This document shows positions 18,601 to 26,029 of a DNA stretch of 64,000 bases, one piece after another. Position numbers and translations under genes: made by a program. The notes below the pieces were generated by a model. It was not told the DNA's origin. It saw only the letters and a program-made list of their open reading frames with translations, and ran no database searches. Origin of the DNA: JAJNBD01 sp964471475 (GTDB lineage Bacteria > Pseudomonadota > Gammaproteobacteria > CAISUE01). Where the stretch lies: positions 1-64,000 of the forward strand of contig CAYYFQ010000007.1 in NCBI GenBank assembly GCA_964471475.1, given 5' to 3'. How positions within the stretch are numbered: the stretch's first letter is position 1; each line of letters begins with the position of its first letter.

Positions 18601-18653
18601 ATGAAGTAATGTTTGGCTTCGCCGCCACTTTTGATGGGTTTATAAGAAAGCAT
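12606..18653 (-). CDS. traI: TraI: MobF relaxase-helicase with C-terminal primase-like region
   Basis: A 2015-residue protein, longer than F TraI (1756). Residues 1-300 are a TrwC/TraI relaxase: catalytic Tyr candidates at 16, 23 and 24 (KHYFIEQDNYY, with Phe at 17), HRPGWDLTLSAPKSVS, and the metal-binding His triad in HDTSREMDPQLHSHMVVMN. Two RecD-like helicase units follow, with Walker A motifs at about 463 (GVSGSGKTT) and 1096 (ASAGTGKTT, then FVLDEASMVSN). Beyond about 1600 comes a zinc-less primase-like segment and a TOPRIM domain (YAEGIETALSL at about 1855, VILALDNDGNNKA at about 1895). It nicks oriT, unwinds and pilots the transferred strand; the TOPRIM part may prime DNA synthesis in the recipient. 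traD lies 13 bp upstream. Confidence 0.95.
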   Translation of the reverse strand: MLSYKPIKSGGEAKHYFIEQDNYYLKDSPEALEASRWLGKGAETLGLEGAVNPEMFEQLLHGKLPDGKQLGKLEDGEVKHRPGWDLTLSAPKSVSILAEVGGDKRIYVAHDKAVKETLAYIERSCAQARKFVGGVTVYENTQNVVAAVFRHDTSREMDPQLHSHMVVMNMTLRPDRKWLSLASDINGYNSGGNGFIERVSEHKIFFGTIYRSMLAYELKNLGYEVVLTHQDGRFEIAGVPKNVMEHFSQRRKEIEAFMKLNQWEGAKAAAFATLETRNKKQGIDREILHQEWSARAQALNFDVKAFVQNSEKSLNNSTLENAQNNSNQGYIKEAVQFAIQHLSESDVKLSHHRIINTALTQIFSKEVKVNEIITEIDLAIQAKQLLPVHTKNSETFYTTQTLLDQEQKLLALVGDGQYKTLPLSSEGRATKFAEQQGNLSFEQKEAIKTLSASLDRFTILTGVSGSGKTTVLARLSELARQEGSSVIYLTSRQNDVLSWTKTYRNAAHTAKTVSGFIHFTQNALDEKRVFQKHHLILVDKAEQLSPKQLIQLAGIAEKTQSKIVFSGDDKGFLSREAGSPFSQLIEHGAKTMRLSQNQRDMDISRKEAIKETLVGNIESAFQKIQHRMIEENDLSRRYQKMAAHYMGLSKEERATAYVLMQNQLETKETNLLVRKTLKQVGLISEADKAYQVYLPKSLSIVEKTSAINYEEGWYLRFNEAMSKSKIRKHDYWQVTQVDASKNVLTLRNAKGKETTWSPKTLNQEKGAAIVEAFVKEKRNLSIGEALLVQRANLNKGLHSGDRLEIVQLHDKWVKVQNRDGKQFKLDVTEPRNFHLDYGYATTPQRAQHLDANILIAHQDSQKYSTHQKQFYKILSQAKDNVWLYTDDKQAYLTRLMTTKGGKSTAIETLLEGKVQQGHEVTYIVDPQKPLTSQLNELEKNIRYVVEQIYQNLPEKTRNTSAIDGIAKEATRYAMAQLAEREAAFTHKELLETSLKHAMGKITPQHAEEIIRTFSGDKEIIRGVEEFSGTKWTTQAAIERERDILNILKQGINQVTPLLSPEQVKEALKDSLLSQDKQQAVTDVLTSQDQFILLQASAGTGKTTLVNRINLDFIKNLSESTEVVGYHMKGVAPTHTAVDELNKRGIPSQTLQSFLMEAQRLRESNKVPDLSKTIFVLDEASMVSNRDFHDFVKFIAETKSRAIPTGDIAQHSSPEAGKPFEIAQKAGIKTTYLTEIFRQHEQSMALKEAIRHVLNKDYVDAMSSLNRQQTGLDGEFSLNAQTKSGNSLKTVPPQVIEIKSRDSRLANMADDYLSRSIERRKETRLIVPLNNDRVYVNALVRDGLKSEGGISRQGYQFDILVPRHFSHVDASRAINYQEGDILRFNRSLYELDIRRDAYFVVKNVDALANALVLTKSDSKNLVMWELPAHENMPRGLVEVYKREERELSVGDQIYWTRSDKRQGFKSGVIGTVEKISDTSVGIVLADGSAKQLDRNNATHRHWDYNYAITSYGSQGGGFKEVIAHQDSHDRTTSQRDFYVITTRAMQQVTLYTDNQERLIEKIQATTGDKYSALEVIGALKDSRVKKSQILNLKDKQPDGIHDKKTLKDVVRSWDSKDINAKLTDQTEYIVQRLLGDPKHKNAREWRYGSHKGSFVVSMQGKSRGLWNDFQTGEGGNLIKLIAREYQHANKDFGETLEVAAKLLGLSESQKMDVPKGEFNKKEDYLKDNRQASFSDDEKKRIAFAQKIAGETLPITGTIAERYLKEHRAIQKDLPGTLRFHPALYSSLNKTTSPALIAIAKNKDGEVQAIQATYLDTDTANKANLSVVKQTFGVLKGAVVSLQEGSSRQHPVMYAEGIETALSLREAEPDKAIHAVLGSSNFKNISTGSDKVILALDNDGNNKATQKMIEHACENLQQDGKTIFVNQPDEVKKDYNDVLKEKGVEAIKQFIDASKQVMPVHEEKKTDIEERSRFTEKEINRLITENPLEPLKDKQLELSREPVQIEKTKVPDIEREI

Positions 18654-18666
18654 AGGGTTATTCTCG

Positions 18667-20643
18667 TTATAGGATCATCTCTGATGCTTTTTCAATCATG
18701 TCCAATTTTTTGTTTTTCCTTTTCTTCCTTTCTTTTAATGCTTCCTCAGGAAGTTCTGCTTTTAACTTATCTTGTTGAGATAGTGCGTCGTTTGCTTTTG
18801 TTTCTTGCAAAATATCGTCAAATAATTCCGATTCAAGAATGTTATCTTTAGGCACACTTACCTGATGTTGGTGGGCAAGCTTTTCAATGGCATTGATTTG
18901 TTCATCAATTTCAGCAATGCTCTTATCATCTAAATGTCTTCGGATAAATGAAGCAGCCTTATCATCTCTTTGTTGATAAGTAATCGTGAGCTTGGTAATA
19001 GGAAAATTGCCAGGTAATCGGACATAAGATTCAAGATTTTTTAATCGCATGATTTCGGAATAGCTCACAATTTGCCGGCGCGTATTTTGTCTTGAGAGAG
19101 AAATACCTGAACGCATTGAGCTTTCACTATAGGAATACCCTTCTCGTGTTTCCTCTATTTCTTCCTCACCTAGCTCCATTGCGACCCATTTTGCTGTTTC
19201 AGAAGAGGGTGTTCGTAAAAAAATACGTGTATTACACAAGCCGGAAATTTCTTCAGCCGCACTGTTCCCATAAATTTTTCTAGCTTGAGAAATACTTTGC
19301 ATTCCTGCTACCAAACAGCCACCATATTTTCTGGATTCTGCAAAAGCCTCGGGAAGATAAGGCAGCTTTTGCAAAGTTGGTAATTCATCTAACACCACAA
19401 AAATTCTGCGATCGTAATCTTCGGTTAAGCTCATGATGGAATTTACCGCAATGTCTAAACACATTGAAATAAAGGGCTTGAGGGTTTCATGGCGATCAGA
19501 AAGTGAACTGATAAATAACCAATTACTTTTTGTTTCATCTTGAATCCATTGTCGTATTGAAAAAGGCTCTCCATCATCTTTGACATACTTAAGGCTTTTT
19601 AGATACGTTGCTAGTACTGCTTTAATCGAGATGGCCGTTTTTTCAGTTTTTTCAGAAACCAGTGTTTCAGCCTCTGTTCCTTTTAGGTATCTTTGCAAAA
19701 TATCTAAATCTGCATTCAACAAATAGCGCAATAACTTAATAATGCTTTTTTTAGGATCGTTTCGCATTTCAAACGCGGCGGCGGCAAAAATAGTACGTGC
19801 TGCATTCACCCAGAACGGATCCTGCGTCGATAGAGGCATAGGGATTAAAGCTGCAGCTAAGCTATCAAAATCCGTGGAATCTCGGCACTCCGCCCAAAGC
19901 AACCAAGACGCAGTTCTATGATCCAATGGGTTCAAAATGACGTCGCCCGCCTGATGAAAATAACGAATATAATTTCCACCTTTATCGTAGATAATCGCCT
20001 TATAACCCAGGCGGCGTATTTGTTCTAATAGGGCATAAATATGTTGTGACTTCCCGGATCCAGATGTGCCATGAAACAACATATGCTGAGTTTCAAACGC
20101 TCTTGGCGCAACCAAAGTCCCGATTTTAATTTTAGAAATCTCTCCTGAAGCTTTAATGAGCTTATTGGTATCTTTTACTTCCCCGATTTCATCTCCACGT
20201 ATTTTTTTATCCTCAGTCTGAATTTTTCCGCGACGCTTTAACCATTGATAGATTAACGTCATAAAGAAAAGTGAAATACCTGACGCATATAAAACAGCCT
20301 TAGCGACCACCATCTTAATATGTTCGAGCACGCTATGAATCAGTACAGAGTTTATAATTTCTGACACGGTTACTTGAATAATTGTTCCATCAGGTTCCAT
20401 CATTTGTTGAGTCGCATCAGGATTAATAGGTGAGATAAGATGGGCGAAAAGCCATTGACCCACTAAATACCACTCATATTTTTGAATAGAAAAATACAGA
20501 CAGACTCCCAGAACCCCAAAAAAAATAAAAAAGCAGGCCGATAAAACACGATCAAAAATTTGACTGAGCATCCGAAAACTATGCAAAAAAGTCTGCCCAC
20601 CGCGGGTAAAGTTTTTTACGGATTCTTCATTTTCTGAAAACAT
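18667..20643 (-). CDS. traD: TraD type IV coupling protein
   Basis: A 658-residue inner-membrane ATPase. Two membrane segments lie at about residues 33-55 and 110-132 around a small periplasmic loop, as in TraD/VirD4. The ATPase core has Walker A FHGTSGSGKSQH at about 190-200 and Walker B FVVLDELPTLQKLPYLPEA; a TraD-type stretch RKYGGCLVAGMQSISQARKIYG follows. The C-terminal tail is highly charged and ends in a Lys-rich segment. It links the TraI-DNA complex to the type IV channel. It is shorter than F TraD (717), lacking the long repeat tail. It precedes traI in the operon. Confidence 0.95.
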   Translation of the reverse strand: MFSENEESVKNFTRGGQTFLHSFRMLSQIFDRVLSACFFIFFGVLGVCLYFSIQKYEWYLVGQWLFAHLISPINPDATQQMMEPDGTIIQVTVSEIINSVLIHSVLEHIKMVVAKAVLYASGISLFFMTLIYQWLKRRGKIQTEDKKIRGDEIGEVKDTNKLIKASGEISKIKIGTLVAPRAFETQHMLFHGTSGSGKSQHIYALLEQIRRLGYKAIIYDKGGNYIRYFHQAGDVILNPLDHRTASWLLWAECRDSTDFDSLAAALIPMPLSTQDPFWVNAARTIFAAAAFEMRNDPKKSIIKLLRYLLNADLDILQRYLKGTEAETLVSEKTEKTAISIKAVLATYLKSLKYVKDDGEPFSIRQWIQDETKSNWLFISSLSDRHETLKPFISMCLDIAVNSIMSLTEDYDRRIFVVLDELPTLQKLPYLPEAFAESRKYGGCLVAGMQSISQARKIYGNSAAEEISGLCNTRIFLRTPSSETAKWVAMELGEEEIEETREGYSYSESSMRSGISLSRQNTRRQIVSYSEIMRLKNLESYVRLPGNFPITKLTITYQQRDDKAASFIRRHLDDKSIAEIDEQINAIEKLAHQHQVSVPKDNILESELFDDILQETKANDALSQQDKLKAELPEEALKERKKRKNKKLDMIEKASEMIL

Positions 20644-20684
20644 ACTAAACCCCTTGTTTTACATCATTTTCCAGCAAATTTTAA

Positions 20685-20713
20685 TTGCACCTTTTTGTGA
20701 CCTATGCTATGCT
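20685..20713 (+). promoter_or_regulatory. likely promoter of the plus-strand gene at 20733
   Basis: TTGCAC at 20685-20690 and TATGCT at 20708-20713 are separated by 17 bases, and AAGGTG lies 8 bases before the ATG at 20733. This gives the antisense gene its own sigma-70 type promoter, separate from the tra operon. Confidence 0.5.
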
Positions 20714-20732
20714 GATAGCAAGGTGAAAACTT

Positions 20733-21062
20733 ATGAAATTAAGAGCTATTGATAAAGTGTTTATCAGACGATCTGCGATATTATCTTTGATCGTTGGGGC
20801 TCTTATGCTCTATCTAACGGCAGACTACGTTTTATCAATCGCTTTTACCATCATTCTTTTTGGTCTTTTTCAAGCCCTGATGGAATCACGCTACAACGTA
20901 AAGCAGGGGTTGCTCGTAAAAAAGTCTTCCCCCTCATCTTCCTTTGAAGACCCATTCTGGGATAACGCTCACGCTCCTATTTACGATATAAAATTTGCTA
21001 ACAACATTGGCAACCAAATCTATCAAGACCGAATTGACGATCAACTTCGCCGCAATCAATAA
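20733..21062 (+). CDS. small membrane protein on the opposite strand inside the tra operon
   Basis: A 109-residue protein with two adjacent membrane segments at about residues 13-30 and 32-48, a basic N-terminus, and a soluble C-terminal half with FEDPFWDNAHAPIYDIKFANN. It has a good AAGGTG ribosome-binding site and a plausible promoter. It lies between traG and traD, exactly where F carries the exclusion genes traS and traT, but on the opposite strand; its stop is 2 bases from the traG stop. An entry-exclusion or regulatory role is an inference from position and size only; no similarity to TraS can be judged by eye. Confidence 0.65.
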   Translation: MKLRAIDKVFIRRSAILSLIVGALMLYLTADYVLSIAFTIILFGLFQALMESRYNVKQGLLVKKSSPSSSFEDPFWDNAHAPIYDIKFANNIGNQIYQDRIDDQLRRNQ

Positions 21063-21064
21063 CC

Positions 21065-23788
21065 TCATTTATTCTTGTCTTGAACTGTTCCCTCTATTGC
21101 ACCGCCTTTCGCGTTAATTGTTCTTTTTTCTGCGTCCATAGCGACATTGTTTTGATTAATCACATTGGATGCCATTGTTAAAGCAGAGCTATCTACCGTT
21201 CGATTTGTTCCTAATGCTGAACTACGTTGATCTACTGATGACTTATTAGTAGCAAAGGTATTATTTAAGGATTGTGCATCAGGAACTGCTGTATTATTTT
21301 GTTGATATGCACCTTGTACAGAACCCGCAGAACTTGGCATTCCTTGATTCCAATGAGAGGCAATTTGTTGCGTATACTGCTCACTAAAGCGTTTAGCATA
21401 ATAAGCGCCCATTTCTGGATGCGCGACCATCCCTGCAATATCTTGTTGGCTTAAATTTCCTGAACCATTCGTCCCTGGCTGTTTCGACATCCACTCATAA
21501 AATGCTTGACCCATATTGCTATTAATGTTGAGTGCATCTTCTTGCGACATGCTCGCGACTTGCCGATAACTTTGAGATTGTTGAAAACTGCTTGTTAAAT
21601 CGTTCCTTAATGTGTTGGCTTGATCTAAAGAAGCGCCTACACTATCGACAACTCGTTGGCTCGCATCCGTACCTGTTCTAAAACTATGATCTTGCATAGC
21701 ACGTACAGCGACATCCATACTGTGTGAATAGCCTGTATCATTGGCGAAACTTTGCGCTGCATTCAATAATTCAGAGTGATCTGTGCTCCAAGTACCAGAT
21801 TTTTCAACTTTTCCTCCCCCAGAAACACTCCATTTAGCTTCAGCACCTGTAACAGCACCAACAGCCTTTCCAAGAATGTTCTTATCTGAATTAATATCTC
21901 CAGAAACAGAGCTCGATGTATATGCTGAAGCAAGTAATTGACTTGCGTGTCGGTAAGTAATGCCATGATCATGCGCAAATCGCTCAGTGAGCTGATGTAC
22001 TTGATTCATGGAATCATTAATAGAAGCATTGGTACTATAGCTTGAGGAAGATCCACTCGATTGCGATTTCCCAAATTGATCTGCATAGTCATATAATTGT
22101 CTAATGCCATCAGACATGGCTTGCCCATAAGCAGATGCTTTGCTTAAAGCTGCGTTATAAGAAACCTCTGCTTGTTGTGATGCGGTTGCGCGAACAGAAT
22201 CTGCTAAATTGACGCTTGTCCCAAGATTGGACATCGCCTGATTGGTGTCCATGACTCTGGTACCATCGGCCATTGTTGACACCATCGCACCACCTTGCAG
22301 CTGAACAGACATCGCGCCTGAAACCATCCGCGCACTGGTATCTAAATGATTAGCCGAAGTATTAAACATGCTACTATTGTTTAAATTTGTATTCCCAAAA
22401 CTCATGCTCCCCGTTACCGCTTCAGCAGCTGCAGCACTGCCCACAGACTGCGTTACTCCACCCATATATTGGGCTAATTGAGTAAAGGTACGATGCATAC
22501 CATAGACTAAACCTGACAAAATGAAAGGAACTGAAAGTGTCATGTAACCTGCAACTGCAGCAATATCTTGATTCACCTGCAGCAAACCTGGCATGTTCTG
22601 AAGTGTTACCCCAGCAGACCCAACAATAGCAAGGCTGTGCTTTTGCGCATAAAACGACATAAGTAAATTAATAATGGCATACATCGGCCCCCACAACTGC
22701 AGCCAAAGTAAACTATAAGCATAGTAAACAAGGTATCTCACACCACCAATGATGGTCAGCAACAAAACAAAAATAAAACACCCATACAAAATGGCCTGAA
22801 ATGCACAGTTCATAATGGGAAGCCAATAGGAGGCCATAAGACCTAACGTTTGATAGGTCTCTCGTTTTTGATCGTTCGCGCGAACCACAGCATAAGATTG
22901 TAAGGCCGCAGGTGCATTCGATGACGCCGCCATACCAATCAAACCATTATCAATTGCATTTGCCATAATATCTTGCTGCATAATTTGCGAAGCGTCTTGA
23001 GAAAGACCTGTCAGATAGCTATAGCCCAATGGTAGAAATTTCAATAAATCCTCTTTGGGGGTTTGTGATTTCGGAAAAATACGAGCCCCATACAGTCCTG
23101 CGGCTTGATCCAACTCTTTTGCCCAATCTTGAGATAAGTTTTGTACGCCTGATTGACAAGTCGTCACTTGTCCGTTGTACATAAATGCTCTTGCTGGAGA
23201 AGCATTAGTTGTTAAAAACCCCCACAAGTTTTGTTGCGTTAACAAGGTAGTAAAATCATATTTGCCCAAGAGTAAATCATAAAAAACACACTGATGAACA
23301 AAGTCATTCATATTGTTATTGAAGTTTGGATCCGTAATTTGGAAATGACTCGATTCCGTCAATAACCTTGATGCCATAACCATTCCTGTTTGCGCATAGT
23401 TCATGTCATCGGGTTCAGTAAAATTTTGCTCCAACATTAAAGTAAGCCCATACCCTACCGTACTGGTATAACTTGCCAAAACAGCTAAGCCAATAGGAAT
23501 ATTTGCAACAGAAATACCAGCATCTCCATGCAATGGATCAATTACTTCGATGCTTGTTTTTGGTGTGAATAAAATAAAAATAGCTAAATAATACGTACCA
23601 AACCACTTCAGCATTAGCATGTAGTCTTTTTTCATAATCCAGCTACAAATCAAGGTAACAACAGATAAAGTCACTGCTAGCTTAATAAGCGTACCAAAAC
23701 TACTCATGCCAAAAGTCGCCGCAATCGCATTAAAATATTCTGCGATAACGTCTCCTCCACCCGCGGTTGCATATACGGCTAATGTCAT
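21065..23788 (-). CDS. traG: TraG: mating-pair stabilisation and pilus assembly protein
   Basis: A 907-residue protein with the TraG layout: an N-terminal membrane half (segments at about 28-50, 60-78, 90-115 and 330-440) and a long soluble C-terminal part rich in Ser, Gln and Asn, typical of the periplasmic region that stabilises mating pairs. Near residues 120-210 a periplasmic loop carries Cys residues. F TraG is 938 residues. Its N-terminal half is needed for pilus assembly and its C-terminal half for mating aggregates and, in F, for exclusion recognition by TraS in the recipient, which matters for the gene opposite at 20733. Confidence 0.92.
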   Translation of the reverse strand: MTLAVYATAGGGDVIAEYFNAIAATFGMSSFGTLIKLAVTLSVVTLICSWIMKKDYMLMLKWFGTYYLAIFILFTPKTSIEVIDPLHGDAGISVANIPIGLAVLASYTSTVGYGLTLMLEQNFTEPDDMNYAQTGMVMASRLLTESSHFQITDPNFNNNMNDFVHQCVFYDLLLGKYDFTTLLTQQNLWGFLTTNASPARAFMYNGQVTTCQSGVQNLSQDWAKELDQAAGLYGARIFPKSQTPKEDLLKFLPLGYSYLTGLSQDASQIMQQDIMANAIDNGLIGMAASSNAPAALQSYAVVRANDQKRETYQTLGLMASYWLPIMNCAFQAILYGCFIFVLLLTIIGGVRYLVYYAYSLLWLQLWGPMYAIINLLMSFYAQKHSLAIVGSAGVTLQNMPGLLQVNQDIAAVAGYMTLSVPFILSGLVYGMHRTFTQLAQYMGGVTQSVGSAAAAEAVTGSMSFGNTNLNNSSMFNTSANHLDTSARMVSGAMSVQLQGGAMVSTMADGTRVMDTNQAMSNLGTSVNLADSVRATASQQAEVSYNAALSKASAYGQAMSDGIRQLYDYADQFGKSQSSGSSSSYSTNASINDSMNQVHQLTERFAHDHGITYRHASQLLASAYTSSSVSGDINSDKNILGKAVGAVTGAEAKWSVSGGGKVEKSGTWSTDHSELLNAAQSFANDTGYSHSMDVAVRAMQDHSFRTGTDASQRVVDSVGASLDQANTLRNDLTSSFQQSQSYRQVASMSQEDALNINSNMGQAFYEWMSKQPGTNGSGNLSQQDIAGMVAHPEMGAYYAKRFSEQYTQQIASHWNQGMPSSAGSVQGAYQQNNTAVPDAQSLNNTFATNKSSVDQRSSALGTNRTVDSSALTMASNVINQNNVAMDAEKRTINAKGGAIEGTVQDKNK

Positions 23789-23822
23789 AAATTCACCTGA
23801 TTAATAATGCTTTCTCATTGTT

Positions 23823-25250
23823 TTATGTGCTTTGTAAACCACTTGCCCATGTCATCGAACTCATTAAGTTTGTCGAAAGCGTTCCCGCCAACATTTGTTC
23901 AATCGTTTGTGTTTGTTGAATCATCTGCATGGTGATAGAGGCTTGGCTGTACGCATTTTTTCTTTCTTCTAAAACTTGTTGACGAGCCACATCCACCCCC
24001 TTATTAAATTTGTCCATGATGTCTTCGGGATATTGCAATACACCACTACTCGTTTTAATAATGCCCAACGCTTCATTTAAATATTGAAAAAGAATATCCA
24101 CCGAAATTACATCTGCATAGGCAGAAACATCGACGATAGAGGAACTTTTATCAAAAGCAGACTGGACATTTAACAACTTATAGACAGGCAAAGAGGTGCT
24201 ATTCAAAAATCCAATTTCATCTTTAGTGAGCGGTTGATCGCTATAAATCTTTTGCACAATATCATTGAGTACTTTTCGGACTTGACCACCTAAAGATTGA
24301 TCTGCTGAAATCGTGATTTGCTGCGCTGTTGGACTTAAACAGCCATCTGCACTGGTATCATCTCCACAATTCCATATTGTGACTGTGCCACCTTCTAATA
24401 GCCCACGGATCAAGGTTTTACTATCGGCTAACGAATCTAAATTATGAAATTGGTTTGTCGCATCATCACCAGAGCCAGATTTAGTGACAATGACGGAACC
24501 AGAAAGCGATAAAAACAATTCTGCAAGCTGTGTATCATTTTGCAAAAATGAGTTTTGTTGTATGGCCTTCCAAGCAATATTTCCTTGGTCTAATACCATA
24601 TTCTTATAAGCGCCATTGGCTTGACTTAATGTCGAAGACATATTGCCATCCGCACCACAACCTTGACGCGCGGCAGCCCAGTCATCAAAAATACCTTGGT
24701 GTGTACCAATGTCTTCACAGACTTGCTTTTGCGCTACCGCGGTTTTTGGCCACATTGAACCTACTAATCCTGCTGCCGCTTCACAAGAATTCACATTGGA
24801 TTGATTAATTTTGTTTGCAAGATCCTGTATATATTTAAGTACATTCGCAATTTCAGGCGTGGCAGACTCTAATGCCAAATTAAATGCATAGCCTCCTGCC
24901 GAATTTAAAATATTTTTTGCCATCGAAATAAAAGCATCTTTATTCACAAAAGACATTCCACCTAAATACATATCAATGCCACCACAACCGGCTCGATAAG
25001 AAGGAAGATCAATTTGTGCAATCTGCACATCTCTCACCGCGTTACGAGCAAAAATGCTTCCCCCGTTGTAATAACCAGCTTGTTGCCCCTGATAAACACT
25101 AGGATCTGTCACGTTTGAAGAAAAACCTAGATTATTAAAGAAATTATTCAAATCTCCTTGAACATCCGCAAAAGCTGTTGACCATAGGAAACTCAATCCC
25201 ATGAGCATGAAAGTTTTTCTTATTAAGGTAGGTTTTCGTTTTGTATTCAT
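23823..25250 (-). CDS. traH: TraH: conjugative pilus assembly protein
   Basis: A 475-residue exported protein with a signal peptide cleaved after about Ala-Phe-Ala at 28. The TraH family signature is clear: DVQGDLNNFFNNLGFSSNVT, then YNGGSIFARN and IDLPSYRAGCGGIDMYLGGMSF with conserved Cys, and NSCEAAAGLVGSMW. The C-terminal part has coiled-coil-like stretches. TraH works at the periplasmic/outer-membrane side of the F-type channel with TraF, TraU, TraW and TrbI in pilus extension. It overlaps the end of traF by 4 bases, indicating coupled translation. Confidence 0.95.
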   Translation of the reverse strand: MNTKRKPTLIRKTFMLMGLSFLWSTAFADVQGDLNNFFNNLGFSSNVTDPSVYQGQQAGYYNGGSIFARNAVRDVQIAQIDLPSYRAGCGGIDMYLGGMSFVNKDAFISMAKNILNSAGGYAFNLALESATPEIANVLKYIQDLANKINQSNVNSCEAAAGLVGSMWPKTAVAQKQVCEDIGTHQGIFDDWAAARQGCGADGNMSSTLSQANGAYKNMVLDQGNIAWKAIQQNSFLQNDTQLAELFLSLSGSVIVTKSGSGDDATNQFHNLDSLADSKTLIRGLLEGGTVTIWNCGDDTSADGCLSPTAQQITISADQSLGGQVRKVLNDIVQKIYSDQPLTKDEIGFLNSTSLPVYKLLNVQSAFDKSSSIVDVSAYADVISVDILFQYLNEALGIIKTSSGVLQYPEDIMDKFNKGVDVARQQVLEERKNAYSQASITMQMIQQTQTIEQMLAGTLSTNLMSSMTWASGLQST

Positions 25251-26029
25251 ACATCACCTGTAAAATGTGTGGCCACATCAAAAATACGGTCTTTAAGTTC
25301 ATCTTCACTCATCAGCCCATAGCTCACCGGATAGGCTTTATGAGTATAAGGATTGACTGCAAATAATGCGGGTTCAACCTGGACGCCAAACTTGGCCGCT
25401 TGCCCTTGATCCACTTTTGAATTTGGAAAATCGGGCAAAGAAACCCCATCCGTGGTAATGGGAACAACCGTAATACCCGTCGTGTCAGAAAAATGTTTTA
25501 AAATAGGCGCAAAGCGTTGGCAATAAGGACAGGTACTCCGATAAAAGAAAAAGAGCCCCCCTTGTTTAGCCAACTGTTCTACCGCCGCATTTTGCTTACT
25601 TTTTTCAAGATCATGATCAACCTGGCTACCAATTGAGTTAACCGGATGTTTTAAGGAGTAATCTAATTCTGGGTTTTCTAAAAGCATTTCTTTCCAAACG
25701 CCACTGAACTTTGACGATTGGTTCACCCATTGATCTTGAAGAATCTTATAGTTTTTTACATTCTCCACCGTGGGATATAAAATTGCCTTATCTTTCGCCC
25801 ACTCAATTGCTTGGTTAATCGCTTTCATTTCTTGTACTGGATTTTCCGACTGTGTCTGAGCTTGCTTTACTTGCTCCTCTGCCTTTGGATCGTCATACCA
25901 GTGCCAACCTTGCGCATGCTCATCAAAATAGGTGGATTGCGTATCCTCTGCATAGGATGAAGAAACGCAATAAACCCACAGAAACATCGCCATTAAGGCT
26001 GTTTTAAAACTAATCTTGTTGATGGCCAT
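25247..26029 (-). CDS. traF: TraF: periplasmic thioredoxin-like pilus assembly protein
   Basis: About 260 residues from the ATG at 26029; a frame to 26068 adds 13 residues inside traN. A signal peptide ends near SSSYAED. The C-terminal thioredoxin fold has FFFYRSTCPYCQRFAPIL with a CPYC motif at about residue 163, then VPITTDGVSLPDFP and a cis-Pro region VQVEPALFAVN. F TraF lacks the two Cys, so this redox-active form could also serve as the disulfide helper for Cys-rich TraN and TraU; no trbB-like isomerase gene is seen in the operon. It overlaps both traN and traH. Confidence 0.92.
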   Translation of the reverse strand: MAINKISFKTALMAMFLWVYCVSSSYAEDTQSTYFDEHAQGWHWYDDPKAEEQVKQAQTQSENPVQEMKAINQAIEWAKDKAILYPTVENVKNYKILQDQWVNQSSKFSGVWKEMLLENPELDYSLKHPVNSIGSQVDHDLEKSKQNAAVEQLAKQGGLFFFYRSTCPYCQRFAPILKHFSDTTGITVVPITTDGVSLPDFPNSKVDQGQAAKFGVQVEPALFAVNPYTHKAYPVSYGLMSEDELKDRIFDVATHFTGDV

